From contig NZ_SJPF01000006.1 of the NCBI RefSeq assembly GCF_007859755.1, positions 310,010 through 374,009 of the forward strand: DNA of 64,000 nt, in the 5' to 3' direction. The notes under the pieces are model-generated. The model made no database searches. It was not told the origin of the DNA and worked only from the letters and a program-made list of their open reading frames with translations. Shown here in pieces: positions 52,801 to 62,122 of the stretch (its first letter is position 1; every line of letters begins with the position of its first letter). The translations under genes were made by a program, and so were the position numbers. The stretch comes from Blastopirellula retiformator. GTDB taxonomy: Bacteria > Planctomycetota > Planctomycetia > Pirellulales > Pirellulaceae.

Positions 52801-53331
52801 TTTGCGACCAGTCGGCAAAAAGAGGGCGCTGCTTTCGGTCTCCAGCGTTTTCTTGAGCGTCTGCAATTGGCCAAGTCCGCCCAGACTGCCGCCGTACAGC
52901 GCTTCGTCCAAACTGGCCGCCTTCAGGCCCGCTTCGCCCGAAGCGAGTTCGGAAAGCGAAAAACCAAACAGTTGCTCGTAGGCAGGCTGCTCGATGCCGC
53001 CTAGCAGACTTGTCCAGGTTGTTTCGTCAAACGTCTCTTCGCTGCCGCTGAACAGCCCGGTCAGCGCCGACTTGGTCGACTTGGTTCGGCGAAACTGCAA
53101 CTGGCGACCGTCGGACAGCGAAGCGCCCACTTCGACCGCCATCTTGCCGCCATCGACAAAGGCGTACGGATTGCGCACCTTGAAGCCGAAGATCGCCTCG
53201 CGGATCAGCTGCAGCAGCGTCGACTTGCCTGCTTCGTTGGGGCCATAGATGATCTGCAACCGGTCGCCAAAGTCGAAGCGGCGATCGGCAAAGACTCCAA
53301 AATTCTCAGCTTGAATCGCTTGAATCTTCAC
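49813..53331 (-). CDS. SMC-like ATPase YhaN/RecF-type (partner of YhaO nuclease)
   Basis: A 1172-residue protein with a GTG start at 53331 that overlaps the yhaO stop (GTGA); the longer frame to 53382 lies within yhaO. VKIQAIQAENFGVFADRRFD leads to Walker A IIYGPNEAGKSTLLQLI. A very long coiled coil fills residues about 170-1000. The C-terminal lobe has LSTGTREQLYLSIRLAYIES (signature) and LPVVMDDILVNFDDERQRR (Walker B). This is the AAA_27/YhaN type that pairs with an SbcD-like nuclease for DNA end processing. Confidence 0.92.
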   Translation of the reverse strand: MKIQAIQAENFGVFADRRFDFGDRLQIIYGPNEAGKSTLLQLIREAIFGFKVRNPYAFVDGGKMAVEVGASLSDGRQLQFRRTKSTKSALTGLFSGSEETFDETTWTSLLGGIEQPAYEQLFGFSLSELASGEAGLKAASLDEALYGGSLGGLGQLQTLKKTLETESSALFLPTGRKPRINELLSQLREARTRLRSAPLRPAQYDEKLRQIDQLIERRDQLYKRHEAAFLRLRHLERIEKAYPVWRELSQLSEQIAALTGDKQPPREAIEKFEYQRTRLQSLEEELSRYRSQLELLTKEQAESAAAISKELLLQEETIQRLVRTVSEIQNFRSHIPLRQQEQAAALADADQAMRELHPEWSVATLSQFALSHPQRKEVEQAAAVESDLRSQLKVYEQDVQRLAGQCERAEQRLSELPPPSKVDFAPLLREATTWSRRTEREADLRRDFQQQLMSAKPLKNSVATIPGYDDVTVSLLPADGEIERFADELQQAERKQGEAAARLASELESLADLEAKIELLDQRHALVSPEQLQQARQARDAAWDELRNSLGAQKPDAEKLAEFEQLLKAPDALADRRQKQAELLASRDKLSDDRDLTQRRIERAGAAAQTAERQQQTLREEWIALWSELQVAPLSPKEMLAWCDKFRRWREMEDRIAELETSLADMTTANQSLAAQIAAALPEIAVDADIAAAVDALQKAAAADEQQRNQHAQATAEAKKLAADRDTAIDACGQLKQRQLAAMETIRTLLAAAPDLGSSDAQIIIDLLSRIDSVRGMRDSAASLQTRVTDMQQGIAAFEAEVAACWEAAGLPPSDLSAENQAIELDRRLKDVVAARQQKSHAEKQLSRLRQQIAECAAQQETIQTQLAAWREASGVADDDGLEEATHRARRLADLETERRTLQAQLTGIRQSEEVSAFEEALAAADLDQVLLERQESEAESARLHEQLDEVKESLGRTRQQQESLEGSDKSIAIASELESLKGELQEKVDQYAPLVLARALVDRAVAKHRAKTQGDMLDAVGRIFREMTAGQYQGIERQLDEVGTLMVIPREGKPKTAEELSTGTREQLYLSIRLAYIESYASGSEPLPVVMDDILVNFDDERQRRTLAVLHDFDPRVQILFLTCHQTMVEKAQGISSSIPVLSLGDAPIATSPPAPKNRKRKKSQTPTLFN

Positions 53332-54587
53332 GCGGCGCCCTCCAGTCCGGTCAGCACAATTTGCTCGGCGGCGGAAAGCCACTCGTCCATCCGTTCGCTC
53401 GTTTCCCGCTGGTCGCTAAGATCGGCCTGGGCGGCGCCCAGCTTTTCAAACAACGATTTCAGCTCGGACGATAGTGCGGCCAGGCTCTCCGGATCTTGCC
53501 GCAACAGCTCCACCTCGCGGGCTAGCTCGCCCAGCAAATCAGCCTCGCCGCGCGAGAGCGGCGCCCGCTCGGCGGTGGTGCGGATCTTGACCTTTTCGAT
53601 GCACAGGTCATCGCTGATCGCCGCCGCGGCGTCGCGGATCCGGCCGATCCAATTGCCTTGCTTCAGCGGATCGTTCAGCTCGGCGTGAAGTTGACAGCTG
53701 CCGGTCAACCGAACCCGGGCGACCGTAAACCGCCCGTCGTTGCTCTCGTGCGCCGACGAAAGCGCATCTCGAATTTGTTCGTCCAACTGCTGAGCGTCGG
53801 CCTCGGTCGGTACCGCGATTTCGACTTCGCTGAACCGCAGCACGTCGGTCGGTTCAAAACGAACTTCTGCGAGCTGTCCATCGGTCACCGTACCGACCAG
53901 GCAGCCTTTGGCGCCTTGTTCGCGAATGTGGCGACCTTGCGTGTTGCCGCTGTAGGCGACGTAAGGATGTTCGCACAGCGGCGCCGCTTCGCGCAGATGA
54001 ATATGTCCCAGCGCCCAGTAGTCATAACCTTTGCTCCGAAGGGTGTCGATCGTCGTCGGGGCGTACGGGTCGTGCTCGTCATAGCCTTGCAAACTGGTAT
54101 GCAACATGCCGACATTGAAATAGCCGGAGAGCGCCGCCGGATATCCAGCCGCCAAATCCTCGAGCACATCGGGCCGGGCGAAACCACGGCCGTGGATCGC
54201 CGCCTGAATATCATCGAGCTGGATCGTCTCCGCCTTCTTCGCCGACAGTTCGCTAACATTGTCGGGCCAGCGAATCGACTTCTGCAGCTTGCTCTCGGCA
54301 TCGTGGTTTCCACGAATGTAGAAGACGCGAATTCCCTGCGTCTCTAACCGGCGAAACTGGGCGATCGTCCACTGTCCGGTCCGCATGTCTTGCCACTGGC
54401 CATCGAACAAGTCGCCGGCGATCAAGACGAACGCCACCTCTTCGCGGATCGCCAGTTCCACGACATTTTCAAACGCGGTGCGAGTCGCCAACCGGACTCG
54501 CTGCATCATCGCCGGGTCGATCTTGCCCAACCCTTGCAGCGGGCTATCGATATGCAAATCGGCCGCATGAATAAATCGAAAGCTCAT
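53328..54587 (-). CDS. SbcD/YhaO-like DNA repair metallophosphoesterase
   Basis: A 419-residue calcineurin-like phosphoesterase. The ATG at 54587 gives MSFRFIHAADLHIDSPLQGL with the Asp-His motif, then IAGDLFDGQWQDM, YIRGNHDAESK and LGHIHLRE, all the metal-binding motifs of the SbcD/Mre11 group. The ATG overlaps the addA-like stop by four bases, and its stop overlaps the yhaN start. The partner ATPase is next in the operon, so the two are inferred to form an SbcCD-like nuclease complex. Confidence 0.93.
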   Translation of the reverse strand: MSFRFIHAADLHIDSPLQGLGKIDPAMMQRVRLATRTAFENVVELAIREEVAFVLIAGDLFDGQWQDMRTGQWTIAQFRRLETQGIRVFYIRGNHDAESKLQKSIRWPDNVSELSAKKAETIQLDDIQAAIHGRGFARPDVLEDLAAGYPAALSGYFNVGMLHTSLQGYDEHDPYAPTTIDTLRSKGYDYWALGHIHLREAAPLCEHPYVAYSGNTQGRHIREQGAKGCLVGTVTDGQLAEVRFEPTDVLRFSEVEIAVPTEADAQQLDEQIRDALSSAHESNDGRFTVARVRLTGSCQLHAELNDPLKQGNWIGRIRDAAAAISDDLCIEKVKIRTTAERAPLSRGEADLLGELAREVELLRQDPESLAALSSELKSLFEKLGAAQADLSDQRETSERMDEWLSAAEQIVLTGLEGAA

Positions 54588-57500
54588 GATTTGACCTCCA
54601 CAACAGCGTCGACCGAGGCGAAGTAGAGATGCCCCGACACCGCTTTGTCCGGCAGTTTCCACATTTGCTGCACCGCACGGCGATATGCGTTGACCTGGGG
54701 ACGATAGAAGGCCGCTTTGTCAGCCAGGGCTTCGGTTTCTTCCGCCGCCAGACGATCGGTCTTAAAGTCGATCACGTCAGCCGCCACCACTTCGTCTCCT
54801 TCTTTCCACAGCACGAGTCGGTCGATGGAACCATTCTGGATTCCCCCTTCGACCGCAATCGCAAAGGTTTGCTCCTGACGAACCTCCGCCGTCGCCGCTG
54901 CCGATACGCCTGCCGGACGCCGCGTCGTCTGCTGACCGAGCAGTTGCTGCAGATTCGGCTGATCGATAATCTTGCGAAACCGCGACAACAAGTGGTCAAC
55001 GTTCAGCGCGTCGCCAACAATTGCGCGAGCGACCGTGCCGAAACCTTGCTCATCCAGTTCAAAATTGTCGAGCCACTCGATTCGCTCCAGCCAGGCATGC
55101 GTCACCGAGCCGACCAAACGTCCAGTCGAATCGGACGTTTGCAGCAGGTTGGCGACTTTCAATCGCGGCCCCCCTTCTAGCTTCGACGGCGGCAACGCTT
55201 CGCCCCGCTGCCGTTTGACGGGCGCCATGGCGATTGGCAAGCGACGGGCGATTGTCTGCGTACGATGCGCGCTCGGCATGTCGGCCGACGCCAAATGGGC
55301 GTTCCACTCGGCGTCTCCCATTTGGTAGACCACTTCGTTGGCTTGCGGTTGGCGGTTCACTTCGAGCGCTTCGGTCAGTAACCCAGCCATCGTTCGCGGC
55401 GGGTTTTTCTCTTTGGCGGTTGGCGGTTTGATCACAATGTGCATCGCATGCACCGCGCGGGTGATCGCCACGTATAGCACGCATAACTCTTCGACCGCTT
55501 GCTGCGAGCTAGAGCTAGTGAACATGCGCTGAAGTCGCGGCGGCAACACCTTTTGAACGTCTTTGTTGGCGTACCGCACAATGCCGGTCACCGGGGCGAG
55601 CGGCGCCGAGCGTTCGATCACAAAACTGGGCGGATGCCCCGGAAACTTCTGATCCAAATCCAGCAGCACCACGACGTCAAACTGCAACCCTTTCGCCTGG
55701 TGAATGGTCATCACCCGCACGGCCGAAGCCTGGGGATCGGCGACTCGCTGCGTTTCGACGAACTCGATAAAGTCGCTGGTTCGCAGCGTCGATTTGCGTT
55801 GGTAGCCGTGCGCCAGGCGAACCAGTTGTTCGATCCGTCGCCGTTCGCGCGAATTGCCAATCTCGGCCAACGTGCGAGACCAACGCCGCAACGTCGCCCC
55901 GTATCCGTCGACCAGAATCTCGCCACGTAGCTGCTGCGCCAGTTGCGACGCACGCTGCGAGCCCATGTGCGGCTTCAGGCCGATCACCTCGGCCAGCGGA
56001 CTGTTTCGCACATGGAACCGGGCGACCGTATCGGCCGGATGATCGATCCACTGCAAGAGAGACATCATCAGCTGGACCGACGCGGAGTCAGTCAGCGTGC
56101 CCCCTCCTTCTTCGCTCGCAGTGACGCCTCGCTGACGCAGCTCGAAAATCATCTTCCGCACGGCCGAGTTGGTGCGGACCAACACGCCAACTTCACTGCC
56201 GGGCGAGTTCTCCAAACTGCGGCAGACTCGTTCGGCGGCGGCGATGAAGAGCGTCTCGTTGCTCGGATCGCCATCTTTGTCATACGGCGCCGTTTCCACG
56301 CTGACGTAGCCAGGCAAGTTTGTCTTGGCGGTCGAGTGATCCGCGAAGAGCGTCTGCCAACGTTTAACGCCCGCTTCGTACCGATCGAGCCCCGGGTGGC
56401 GATGCAGGTTGCGGGCCACCAGATTCACAAAGTCGATCACTACCGGCGACGAGCGAAAGCTGACCTTCAGTTCCGCTTCGTCCAGTTCCCCCAGTTCGGA
56501 AACGACTTCTTCAAAGATCTCGGCCACGCCGCCGCGCCAACCGTAGATCGCTTGCTTTACGTCGCCCACGCAAAAAAAGCTCCCTTGCGGCTGCGTCGTG
56601 ACGCGACGCGCAACCGGCCGCAAGACGCTCCACTGGGCCGGCGACGTATCTTGAAACTCATCCAGCAGCAGGTGATTGATGTGCCCGTCTAGACGATAGG
56701 CGACGCGGGTCGGCGTGTCGGCGTTGGCCTGACGCGACAGAAAGCGAGTGACGTCGTCGAAGCGGTAGGCCTGCGATTGAAACTTCAAGCGGCGATAAAT
56801 CGCATCGAACCGCTCGAGCAATTGAAACGCCCCTTCGGTCTGCCGCACCAGCAGGTTGTAAGGTTCGCAGGCCGCGGCGTCGATCAACGTTTGATAGGCG
56901 CAAGCGACATCGGCCGGGATCTCGGCCCGGTAATACATCAGGTCAGCTTCAATGACCTTCTTCGCCAGGCCTTTTTCAAGGAAACCGCCGAAGTCTCCCT
57001 CGTCAAACCGACTGAGATCTTCGTTACGGGCCTTGGTCATTCGCTTGTCGAGCGGCGCCTCGAGCAGCAGTTTTTTTGCCGCGTCAATCTCTTGCCGCTT
57101 CGGCGGCTGGCGGGTCTTGAGCGCCGTCCAAACTTCCCCAGGGGTTTCCTGAAACAGCCCATACAACTGGCTAGCCGCGTCCAGCATCAGTTGGCTAACG
57201 CCGCGGGTCGTTTCCCCTTTGCTCATCAGGTGCACGATCTCGAGCACCAGCTTCGCTTCGTGCTCGCGGAGCAGTTCTTCGATCGCGTTGACGCGCAGTT
57301 CCGAGTCGTCGACTTCGTCGGCAATCGACCATCCAGGCGGAAAGCCCATCTCAAAGCTGAAGCACTGCGCGACCTGGATGAAGAAACTATCGAGCGTCTG
57401 TACCCGCAGGCGATGCAGTTGCCGCGTCAACTCGCGCAGCGTGGCGATGCAGGCATCCTGAGTGACCGGCGCCGCCTCGATAAAGTTGTTCAGCTCGGCC

Positions 57501-57706
57501 AGCTTGTGGGGATCGCGAGCCGCTTCGGCCAGGCGAATCATGATCCGGTCGAGGATTTCGCCCGCCGCTTTGCGGGTAAAGGTGGTCGCCAAGATCTCGG
57601 CCGGCGCGTCACCGGTCGCCAATACGCCCAAAAAGCGATTCGACAGCTGGAACGTTTTCCCGGAACCGGCCGAAGCCCGGATCAGGCGATGTTGGAACGT
57701 TCTCAT
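54584..57706 (-). CDS. AddA/RecB-like helicase-nuclease subunit
   Basis: A 1040-residue UvrD-family protein. The ATG at 57706 follows GAGGAGGTGGCTCA, a strong ribosome binding site. Walker A is IRASAGSGKTFQLSNRF, motif Ia TTFTRKAAGEILDR, motif II LLLDEFQDTSPAQWSVLRPV. Then GDVKQAIYGWRGG is motif III, VMTIHQAKGLQFDVVVL motif V and LYVAITRAVHAM motif VI. The C-terminal PD-(D/E)XK nuclease shows GSIDRLVLW and VIDFKTDR. It overlaps addB by ATGA. The pair resects double-strand DNA ends for recombination. Confidence 0.93.
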   Translation of the reverse strand: MRTFQHRLIRASAGSGKTFQLSNRFLGVLATGDAPAEILATTFTRKAAGEILDRIMIRLAEAARDPHKLAELNNFIEAAPVTQDACIATLRELTRQLHRLRVQTLDSFFIQVAQCFSFEMGFPPGWSIADEVDDSELRVNAIEELLREHEAKLVLEIVHLMSKGETTRGVSQLMLDAASQLYGLFQETPGEVWTALKTRQPPKRQEIDAAKKLLLEAPLDKRMTKARNEDLSRFDEGDFGGFLEKGLAKKVIEADLMYYRAEIPADVACAYQTLIDAAACEPYNLLVRQTEGAFQLLERFDAIYRRLKFQSQAYRFDDVTRFLSRQANADTPTRVAYRLDGHINHLLLDEFQDTSPAQWSVLRPVARRVTTQPQGSFFCVGDVKQAIYGWRGGVAEIFEEVVSELGELDEAELKVSFRSSPVVIDFVNLVARNLHRHPGLDRYEAGVKRWQTLFADHSTAKTNLPGYVSVETAPYDKDGDPSNETLFIAAAERVCRSLENSPGSEVGVLVRTNSAVRKMIFELRQRGVTASEEGGGTLTDSASVQLMMSLLQWIDHPADTVARFHVRNSPLAEVIGLKPHMGSQRASQLAQQLRGEILVDGYGATLRRWSRTLAEIGNSRERRRIEQLVRLAHGYQRKSTLRTSDFIEFVETQRVADPQASAVRVMTIHQAKGLQFDVVVLLDLDQKFPGHPPSFVIERSAPLAPVTGIVRYANKDVQKVLPPRLQRMFTSSSSQQAVEELCVLYVAITRAVHAMHIVIKPPTAKEKNPPRTMAGLLTEALEVNRQPQANEVVYQMGDAEWNAHLASADMPSAHRTQTIARRLPIAMAPVKRQRGEALPPSKLEGGPRLKVANLLQTSDSTGRLVGSVTHAWLERIEWLDNFELDEQGFGTVARAIVGDALNVDHLLSRFRKIIDQPNLQQLLGQQTTRRPAGVSAAATAEVRQEQTFAIAVEGGIQNGSIDRLVLWKEGDEVVAADVIDFKTDRLAAEETEALADKAAFYRPQVNAYRRAVQQMWKLPDKAVSGHLYFASVDAVVEVKS

Positions 57707-60519
57707 TGAGCCACCTCCTCTTCGGTCGCCAGGGGAACCCAGCGTCCCAACACGCCATCCTGACAGATCCGCGAGAACTCGTCGTTGTTCTGTCCCACAT
57801 CGGACGGGGGCCAAAACTCGCCATTGCGAATGCGACGGACCACCTCGGCGATCACTCCTTCGGCCTGATCAAAATCGGCATCTTCCCAGGCGGCGGCACG
57901 ATAGCGGGTATCTTCGCGCTTGGCCGGCAAGGTAAAGTAGCCGACTTCCACGTGCGGACCGATCCCCAATTCGCGAGCAATCAAGCGATAGAAGGGTAGC
58001 TGCACGTTGAACCAATCGCGCTCCTCAAACTTCCCTTTGTGATGATCGGTCTCCGGCTTCTTGGCGGTGTCGCCGGTCTTGTAGTCGACCACGGCCCAGC
58101 GATTGGTATCGGGATGGTGATCGATCCGGTCGATCCGCCCTTTCAGCCGAACCGGCACATCGTCGACCATTAAGATTGGCTCATGCTCGGCGTTTTCGGT
58201 TTCGGTCCGCACAATTTTCCAGCCTTCTTCGGCGCGACGGGCCTGCGCGGTCGCAAACCATTGCAAGCGAAGTCGCAACTGCTCGACCTGGATCCGAACC
58301 GCCGGCAGCACGCGAGCGCCAAACCTCTCTTTCACCAGGGTACTTAGGGCTTGCTCTAAAAAGTCGCGGATCGCCTTCTCATCGATCGAGTTCCGCAGCT
58401 CGCTGCGGCCAAACGCCTCGAGACTGTCATGCGCCAAGTTGCCGAACTGGGCGGCGTCGAGCTCTCGGGCACTGTCGGAATACGACCGCAGCCGCAAGAT
58501 TTTTTCGAGGTAGTAGCGATACGGACAGTAAAGATAGCGGCGAATATCGCTGGCTGTGATCTTCTCGACCTGGTACGGCCCGGGCTCTGGCAGCGGGATC
58601 TCGATCGCCTGACCGAAGAGTTCGGCTTCTCCTTCCAGGAACGAGACCGCCGAGTTCTTGATCGGTTCGGGATCGCCGAACATTCGCTCCACCGCCGCCG
58701 GCAACGCCGCGTCGTCGCACCCAAACAACAACCGACTGGGCGCCAGCGGATCTCCGGCCGAGGTTCGTTTCGCGACGATCACGTCCAGATCTTGGCGACT
58801 GTTCAGTAGCAATTCAAAGGCATAGGCGTCACGCGCAAGCCGACGTGCGTTGTCTTCAATGCCCAAACGTTCTCGCAGCGAGTTCGGCAGAAACAAGTCG
58901 GCGTTCGCCGAGCTTGGCGTAAGTCCGTCATTGAAACTGGTCAGGATCAACGCCGGAGCGTCTTGCAACGGAAGTTCGAGCCAACCGAGCAGTTCGATCA
59001 CGCCGTCACGCGGCTCTTCCGGCACCAGGTCGCCGCGAAGCAGTCGCAACAAGATGTCGATCGCTTCGCTGGCCGACAGCAGCGGTTGCAGCGTGTCGGG
59101 GATTTCTTCCCAGGTCGCCATCGCGTTCTCGATCGACTCAATCGGCAAGTAGATCGCGCGGTAGTCGACGCTGCTCGGCGTCAGCTGACGATCGCCATAG
59201 ATCGATTGCAGCAGTTGACTGATCGGTTGCCGCCATTGCAACAGCGGACAAACAGGCTGCGAAAGCGGCATCGCCAGCTGATCCATCTGGGCCATTAAGT
59301 CGGCAATCGTTTCGCCTTCCAGTTCACTCGCTTCGAGCGCATCGCGCAGGTGTTCGCCAAAGAAGAGATCGAGCGTTTCGAGCGGATCACGTTCCGACTC
59401 CATCATCCGCCAAACGTCAGGATGCCGCAGCGCCTCGGCCAGCGACGCAAAGCTGCGGCGGCGGAGATAGTCGGAAAAGGTGCGCAGCGCGCGGCAAGGC
59501 AGGGTTTCTACCACCGGGGATCCAGGACCAAAGCGACTATCAAGCTCGTGCGCGGCCAGCCGTTGTTTCAGTTCCGGCACTAGCGCTTCGTCCGGCACGC
59601 CGATTACGACGTCTTCCGGAGCGTAACGTCCGCCGTAGTTGGCCAGACAGGCAACCGCTTGTTCCGATTGATCGGCGGGCCCTTCGACCAGGTAAACGCG
59701 CTTCGTATCGACGGCGGGGCGACGATCCGACCAGGCGTCCGGCTTTATGCAACCATGCCCATCAAACGCACCTGCTAGTTCTTCCGGCGCGGCGATCAAA
59801 GCCGAGACTACAGCGCCATGGGCAACCGCCTGATCAAGCATCGACCGCAACGTCTGGTTCAAGTCGACCGTCCCGATCAACACCAGATGCCGATCGCAGC
59901 GGCATTCGTCGTATTGCAGAGCAAACAGCCGGGCAGTCTCTTTATCCCAGACGCCGACCCGATCGAGCCGGTTGAGATAATCTTGCTGCAATTGGGCGAG
60001 CGTCCGCCACCGCTCGACTTCGGCGAACTCCGGCATCTCCATCGCCCGCTTGGCGACGGCGGCGAAGTCAAGCTTCTCGCTCGCCAACTCGCGGTGGGTC
60101 TTGCGAATGATTTCGCCATACTCGCGCCACTGCGACAGATCGTCGGACGATGGCGGATGCGGAATCAGGTGCTTTCGCTGCTGCGAATTGAAGAGCCGCA
60201 ACGTCTCGGCCCAGGCCAATTGCTGCGTCAACTGACTGGCGAACGGCCGCTTTTGCTCGTACAGCAGTTCCGGCGTTTGCCCGACGCCGCACAACATGGG
60301 GGGAACCAGCGAGAGCCCTTCGCTCTCGGCTCGCTCGACCAACAGATCGCGCAGTCGACGCCCTGCTTGGGCGCCCGGCAGAATCAGTGCGTATTCGCTT
60401 AGATCGATTAGCGGTCCGTCGCGACGAGCCAGCCCGGCCAGGTGATCCGCGGCAGTTACGAGCGCAGGGCGATCCCAGCCCAGAAAAAATCGCGCTAAGT
60501 CGTTTGGTCGTCCTGACAT
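57703..60519 (-). CDS. AddB-like nuclease subunit
   Basis: A 938-residue protein beginning MSGRPNDLARFFLGWDRPAL. The middle is a degenerate helicase-like region with no Walker A, as in AddB. The C-terminal nuclease has YLYCPYRYYLEKIL, GRIDRIDHHPDT and WAVVDYKTGDT, the PD-(D/E)XK motifs. Only two cysteines (YLYCPYRY and the late RICQDG) stand where AddB normally has four Fe-S ligands, so the iron-sulfur cluster may be missing. It is first in the operon addB-addA-yhaO-yhaN-ggct. The leader carries a large inverted repeat. Confidence 0.88.
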   Translation of the reverse strand: MSGRPNDLARFFLGWDRPALVTAADHLAGLARRDGPLIDLSEYALILPGAQAGRRLRDLLVERAESEGLSLVPPMLCGVGQTPELLYEQKRPFASQLTQQLAWAETLRLFNSQQRKHLIPHPPSSDDLSQWREYGEIIRKTHRELASEKLDFAAVAKRAMEMPEFAEVERWRTLAQLQQDYLNRLDRVGVWDKETARLFALQYDECRCDRHLVLIGTVDLNQTLRSMLDQAVAHGAVVSALIAAPEELAGAFDGHGCIKPDAWSDRRPAVDTKRVYLVEGPADQSEQAVACLANYGGRYAPEDVVIGVPDEALVPELKQRLAAHELDSRFGPGSPVVETLPCRALRTFSDYLRRRSFASLAEALRHPDVWRMMESERDPLETLDLFFGEHLRDALEASELEGETIADLMAQMDQLAMPLSQPVCPLLQWRQPISQLLQSIYGDRQLTPSSVDYRAIYLPIESIENAMATWEEIPDTLQPLLSASEAIDILLRLLRGDLVPEEPRDGVIELLGWLELPLQDAPALILTSFNDGLTPSSANADLFLPNSLRERLGIEDNARRLARDAYAFELLLNSRQDLDVIVAKRTSAGDPLAPSRLLFGCDDAALPAAVERMFGDPEPIKNSAVSFLEGEAELFGQAIEIPLPEPGPYQVEKITASDIRRYLYCPYRYYLEKILRLRSYSDSARELDAAQFGNLAHDSLEAFGRSELRNSIDEKAIRDFLEQALSTLVKERFGARVLPAVRIQVEQLRLRLQWFATAQARRAEEGWKIVRTETENAEHEPILMVDDVPVRLKGRIDRIDHHPDTNRWAVVDYKTGDTAKKPETDHHKGKFEERDWFNVQLPFYRLIARELGIGPHVEVGYFTLPAKREDTRYRAAAWEDADFDQAEGVIAEVVRRIRNGEFWPPSDVGQNNDEFSRICQDGVLGRWVPLATEEEVAQ

Positions 60520-60531
60520 GGCTCGCCTTTG

Positions 60532-60595
60532 CTCGGGAAAAGCTCAACATACCCGCCGAAGCCGGCAGGGAAAAGCCGCAGGAGCTTTTCCCGAG
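60532..60595 (-). promoter_or_regulatory. Leader with mutually exclusive hairpins before addB
   Basis: In transcript sense CTCGGGAAAAGCTC (60595-60582) can pair perfectly with GAGCTTTTCCCGAG (60545-60532), or its GGGAAAAGC part with GCTTTTCCC (60576-60568). The two stems exclude each other. The long form ends 12 bases before the ATG. No U-run follows, so translation control is more likely than termination. Confidence 0.45.
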
Positions 60596-60667
60596 GGTCG
60601 AGTGTAGAGACCGCGTGTGACACGTTGGGTCACGCGCAGCGAGCAAATCGCGAGAGAATGGCGGATT

Positions 60668-61864
60668 TTAGCCGAGCAGTTCGTCGTAGACGGCGGCAGT
60701 TCCGCTGGCCATGCTCCGGTCCGAGAAAGCTTCCCGCTGCCGCAGAAGAGCCGCCTGACGCAGTGAGAGCCAATCGACCTGGCCCGACACAACCGACGAA
60801 ATTTTCTGCGTCAAATCGTCGGCATCGGCGGGAATGGCCAGCAAACCGTCGACGCCTGACTGGATCGCCTCGCAGGCGCCTTCGACGTCGGAGGCGATTA
60901 CCGGTACGCCGGCCGCCATCGCTTCCAACACCACCATCGGCAATCCCTCGCCAAACAGACTGGGCAAGACAAACAAGTCCATCTGAAACAGTTCGGCGTT
61001 CACATCCTGGGTGAAGCCGACCCAGTCGATCGCCGCTTGCAAGTCCAGCTTGGCGACCAAGGCCATGATCTCACGCTCGTACTCCGGCGTCTCGAATGGC
61101 CCGACCGCTCGCAGGCGGACATCGTGACCGGCGCTGCGCAAGTTGGCGAGCGCCTGCAGCAAGACTTCGATACCTTTCCGCGGACGAAACAGAGCGACGC
61201 AGCCAACCGTCCAAGTCCCTTGAGACGCTTCGCGCGCCGGGACCTCTTCCAGGGGCGGCACGCCATTGTGCACAACGCGAACTTTCTCGGCCGGCACATG
61301 CAGCGACGCCAAGTGACGACTCAGGCTATTGGAAACGGTGATCAAGCGAGCCGCTTGGAACATCGCCCACGACTCGACCTGTTGATTCACCCAATTGGTA
61401 AACCGCCGCGTCGAGTCGCGCGAGGTCGGGCTGTGAACATGATAGACGAACTGCGCATCGCAAGATCGCGCCGCCAACATCGCCAGCAGCGCGGTCCGCG
61501 GCGTGTGTGCGTGAATGATTTTGTAGCCATGCTCTTGCACCAAGCGCACGACGTCGCGCGAACGCCACAGATCGAACCGATGCCGCATCGCCAGTTCAAA
61601 TACCTGGCAATCTTGTGCACGGCGCGACGTGGCGAACTTCCCCGGTTTGACGCAGGCAAAGTCGGCATGATAACCGAACTCCGGCAGACGCAGCCCCAGC
61701 AGATCTTGCACGCGCTCGGCGCCCGAATAGTGCTCGCCATTGATCAGGTGCAACACCTTTTTCAGGCCAGTTTCGGTTTGCGGCGCAGCAGCCGACTTCG
61801 ATACGGGGGGAACATATGCGCTCGACGAAATGTCAGTGGAATGCGAACCTGTATGGCCGTCCAT
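60668..61864 (-). CDS. Glycosyltransferase family 4 protein
   Basis: A 398-residue GT-B enzyme. LHLINGEHYSGAERVQDLL is the N-terminal acceptor domain with the usual glycine loop. FRPRKGIEVLLQALANLR and FGEGLPMVVLEAMAAGVPVI (with the E-x7-E motif) are donor-side GT4 signatures. The N-terminal 35 residues are Ser/Ala/Pro-rich. It is expected to add sugars from nucleotide donors to a polysaccharide or lipid. It stands alone on the - strand between addB and a dispersed repeat. Confidence 0.92.
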   Translation of the reverse strand: MDGHTGSHSTDISSSAYVPPVSKSAAAPQTETGLKKVLHLINGEHYSGAERVQDLLGLRLPEFGYHADFACVKPGKFATSRRAQDCQVFELAMRHRFDLWRSRDVVRLVQEHGYKIIHAHTPRTALLAMLAARSCDAQFVYHVHSPTSRDSTRRFTNWVNQQVESWAMFQAARLITVSNSLSRHLASLHVPAEKVRVVHNGVPPLEEVPAREASQGTWTVGCVALFRPRKGIEVLLQALANLRSAGHDVRLRAVGPFETPEYEREIMALVAKLDLQAAIDWVGFTQDVNAELFQMDLFVLPSLFGEGLPMVVLEAMAAGVPVIASDVEGACEAIQSGVDGLLAIPADADDLTQKISSVVSGQVDWLSLRQAALLRQREAFSDRSMASGTAAVYDELLG

Positions 61865-61960
61865 TGCGAATCTTTCGGGGGAGAAAATAAGCGTCCACCG
61901 AAATATAGAATCCCGGCAGCGCGGCGCAGGAGGATTCTCGCGAATGTCCGGTTGTAGCGA

Positions 61961-62117
61961 TTAACAGTCCGTTGATTTTCTCGACGGACTGCGTGATCGC
62001 ACGGATGCGCTCGCAAAATAACGACGTAAGTCGTTATTTTGCGAGCCGCGAAGAGCTATGTTCTGAGCCTGGCGAGGTTGGAAAATGCCACGATGGCATT
62101 ATTCAACAGGCAGTTAA
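61961..62117 (+). repeat. 157-bp MITE-like dispersed repeat, copy 3
   Basis: TTAACAGTCCGTTGA starts and TTCAACAGGCAGTTAA ends it (imperfect terminal inverted repeats). The centre is a perfect 17-bp stem (GCTCGCAAAATAACGAC, GTAA, complement). Two smaller hairpins, AGTCCGT/ACGGACT and AATGCCA/TGGCATT, flank it. It lies between the glycosyltransferase start and the transporter stop. Confidence 0.85.
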
Positions 62118-62122
62118 GCAGG

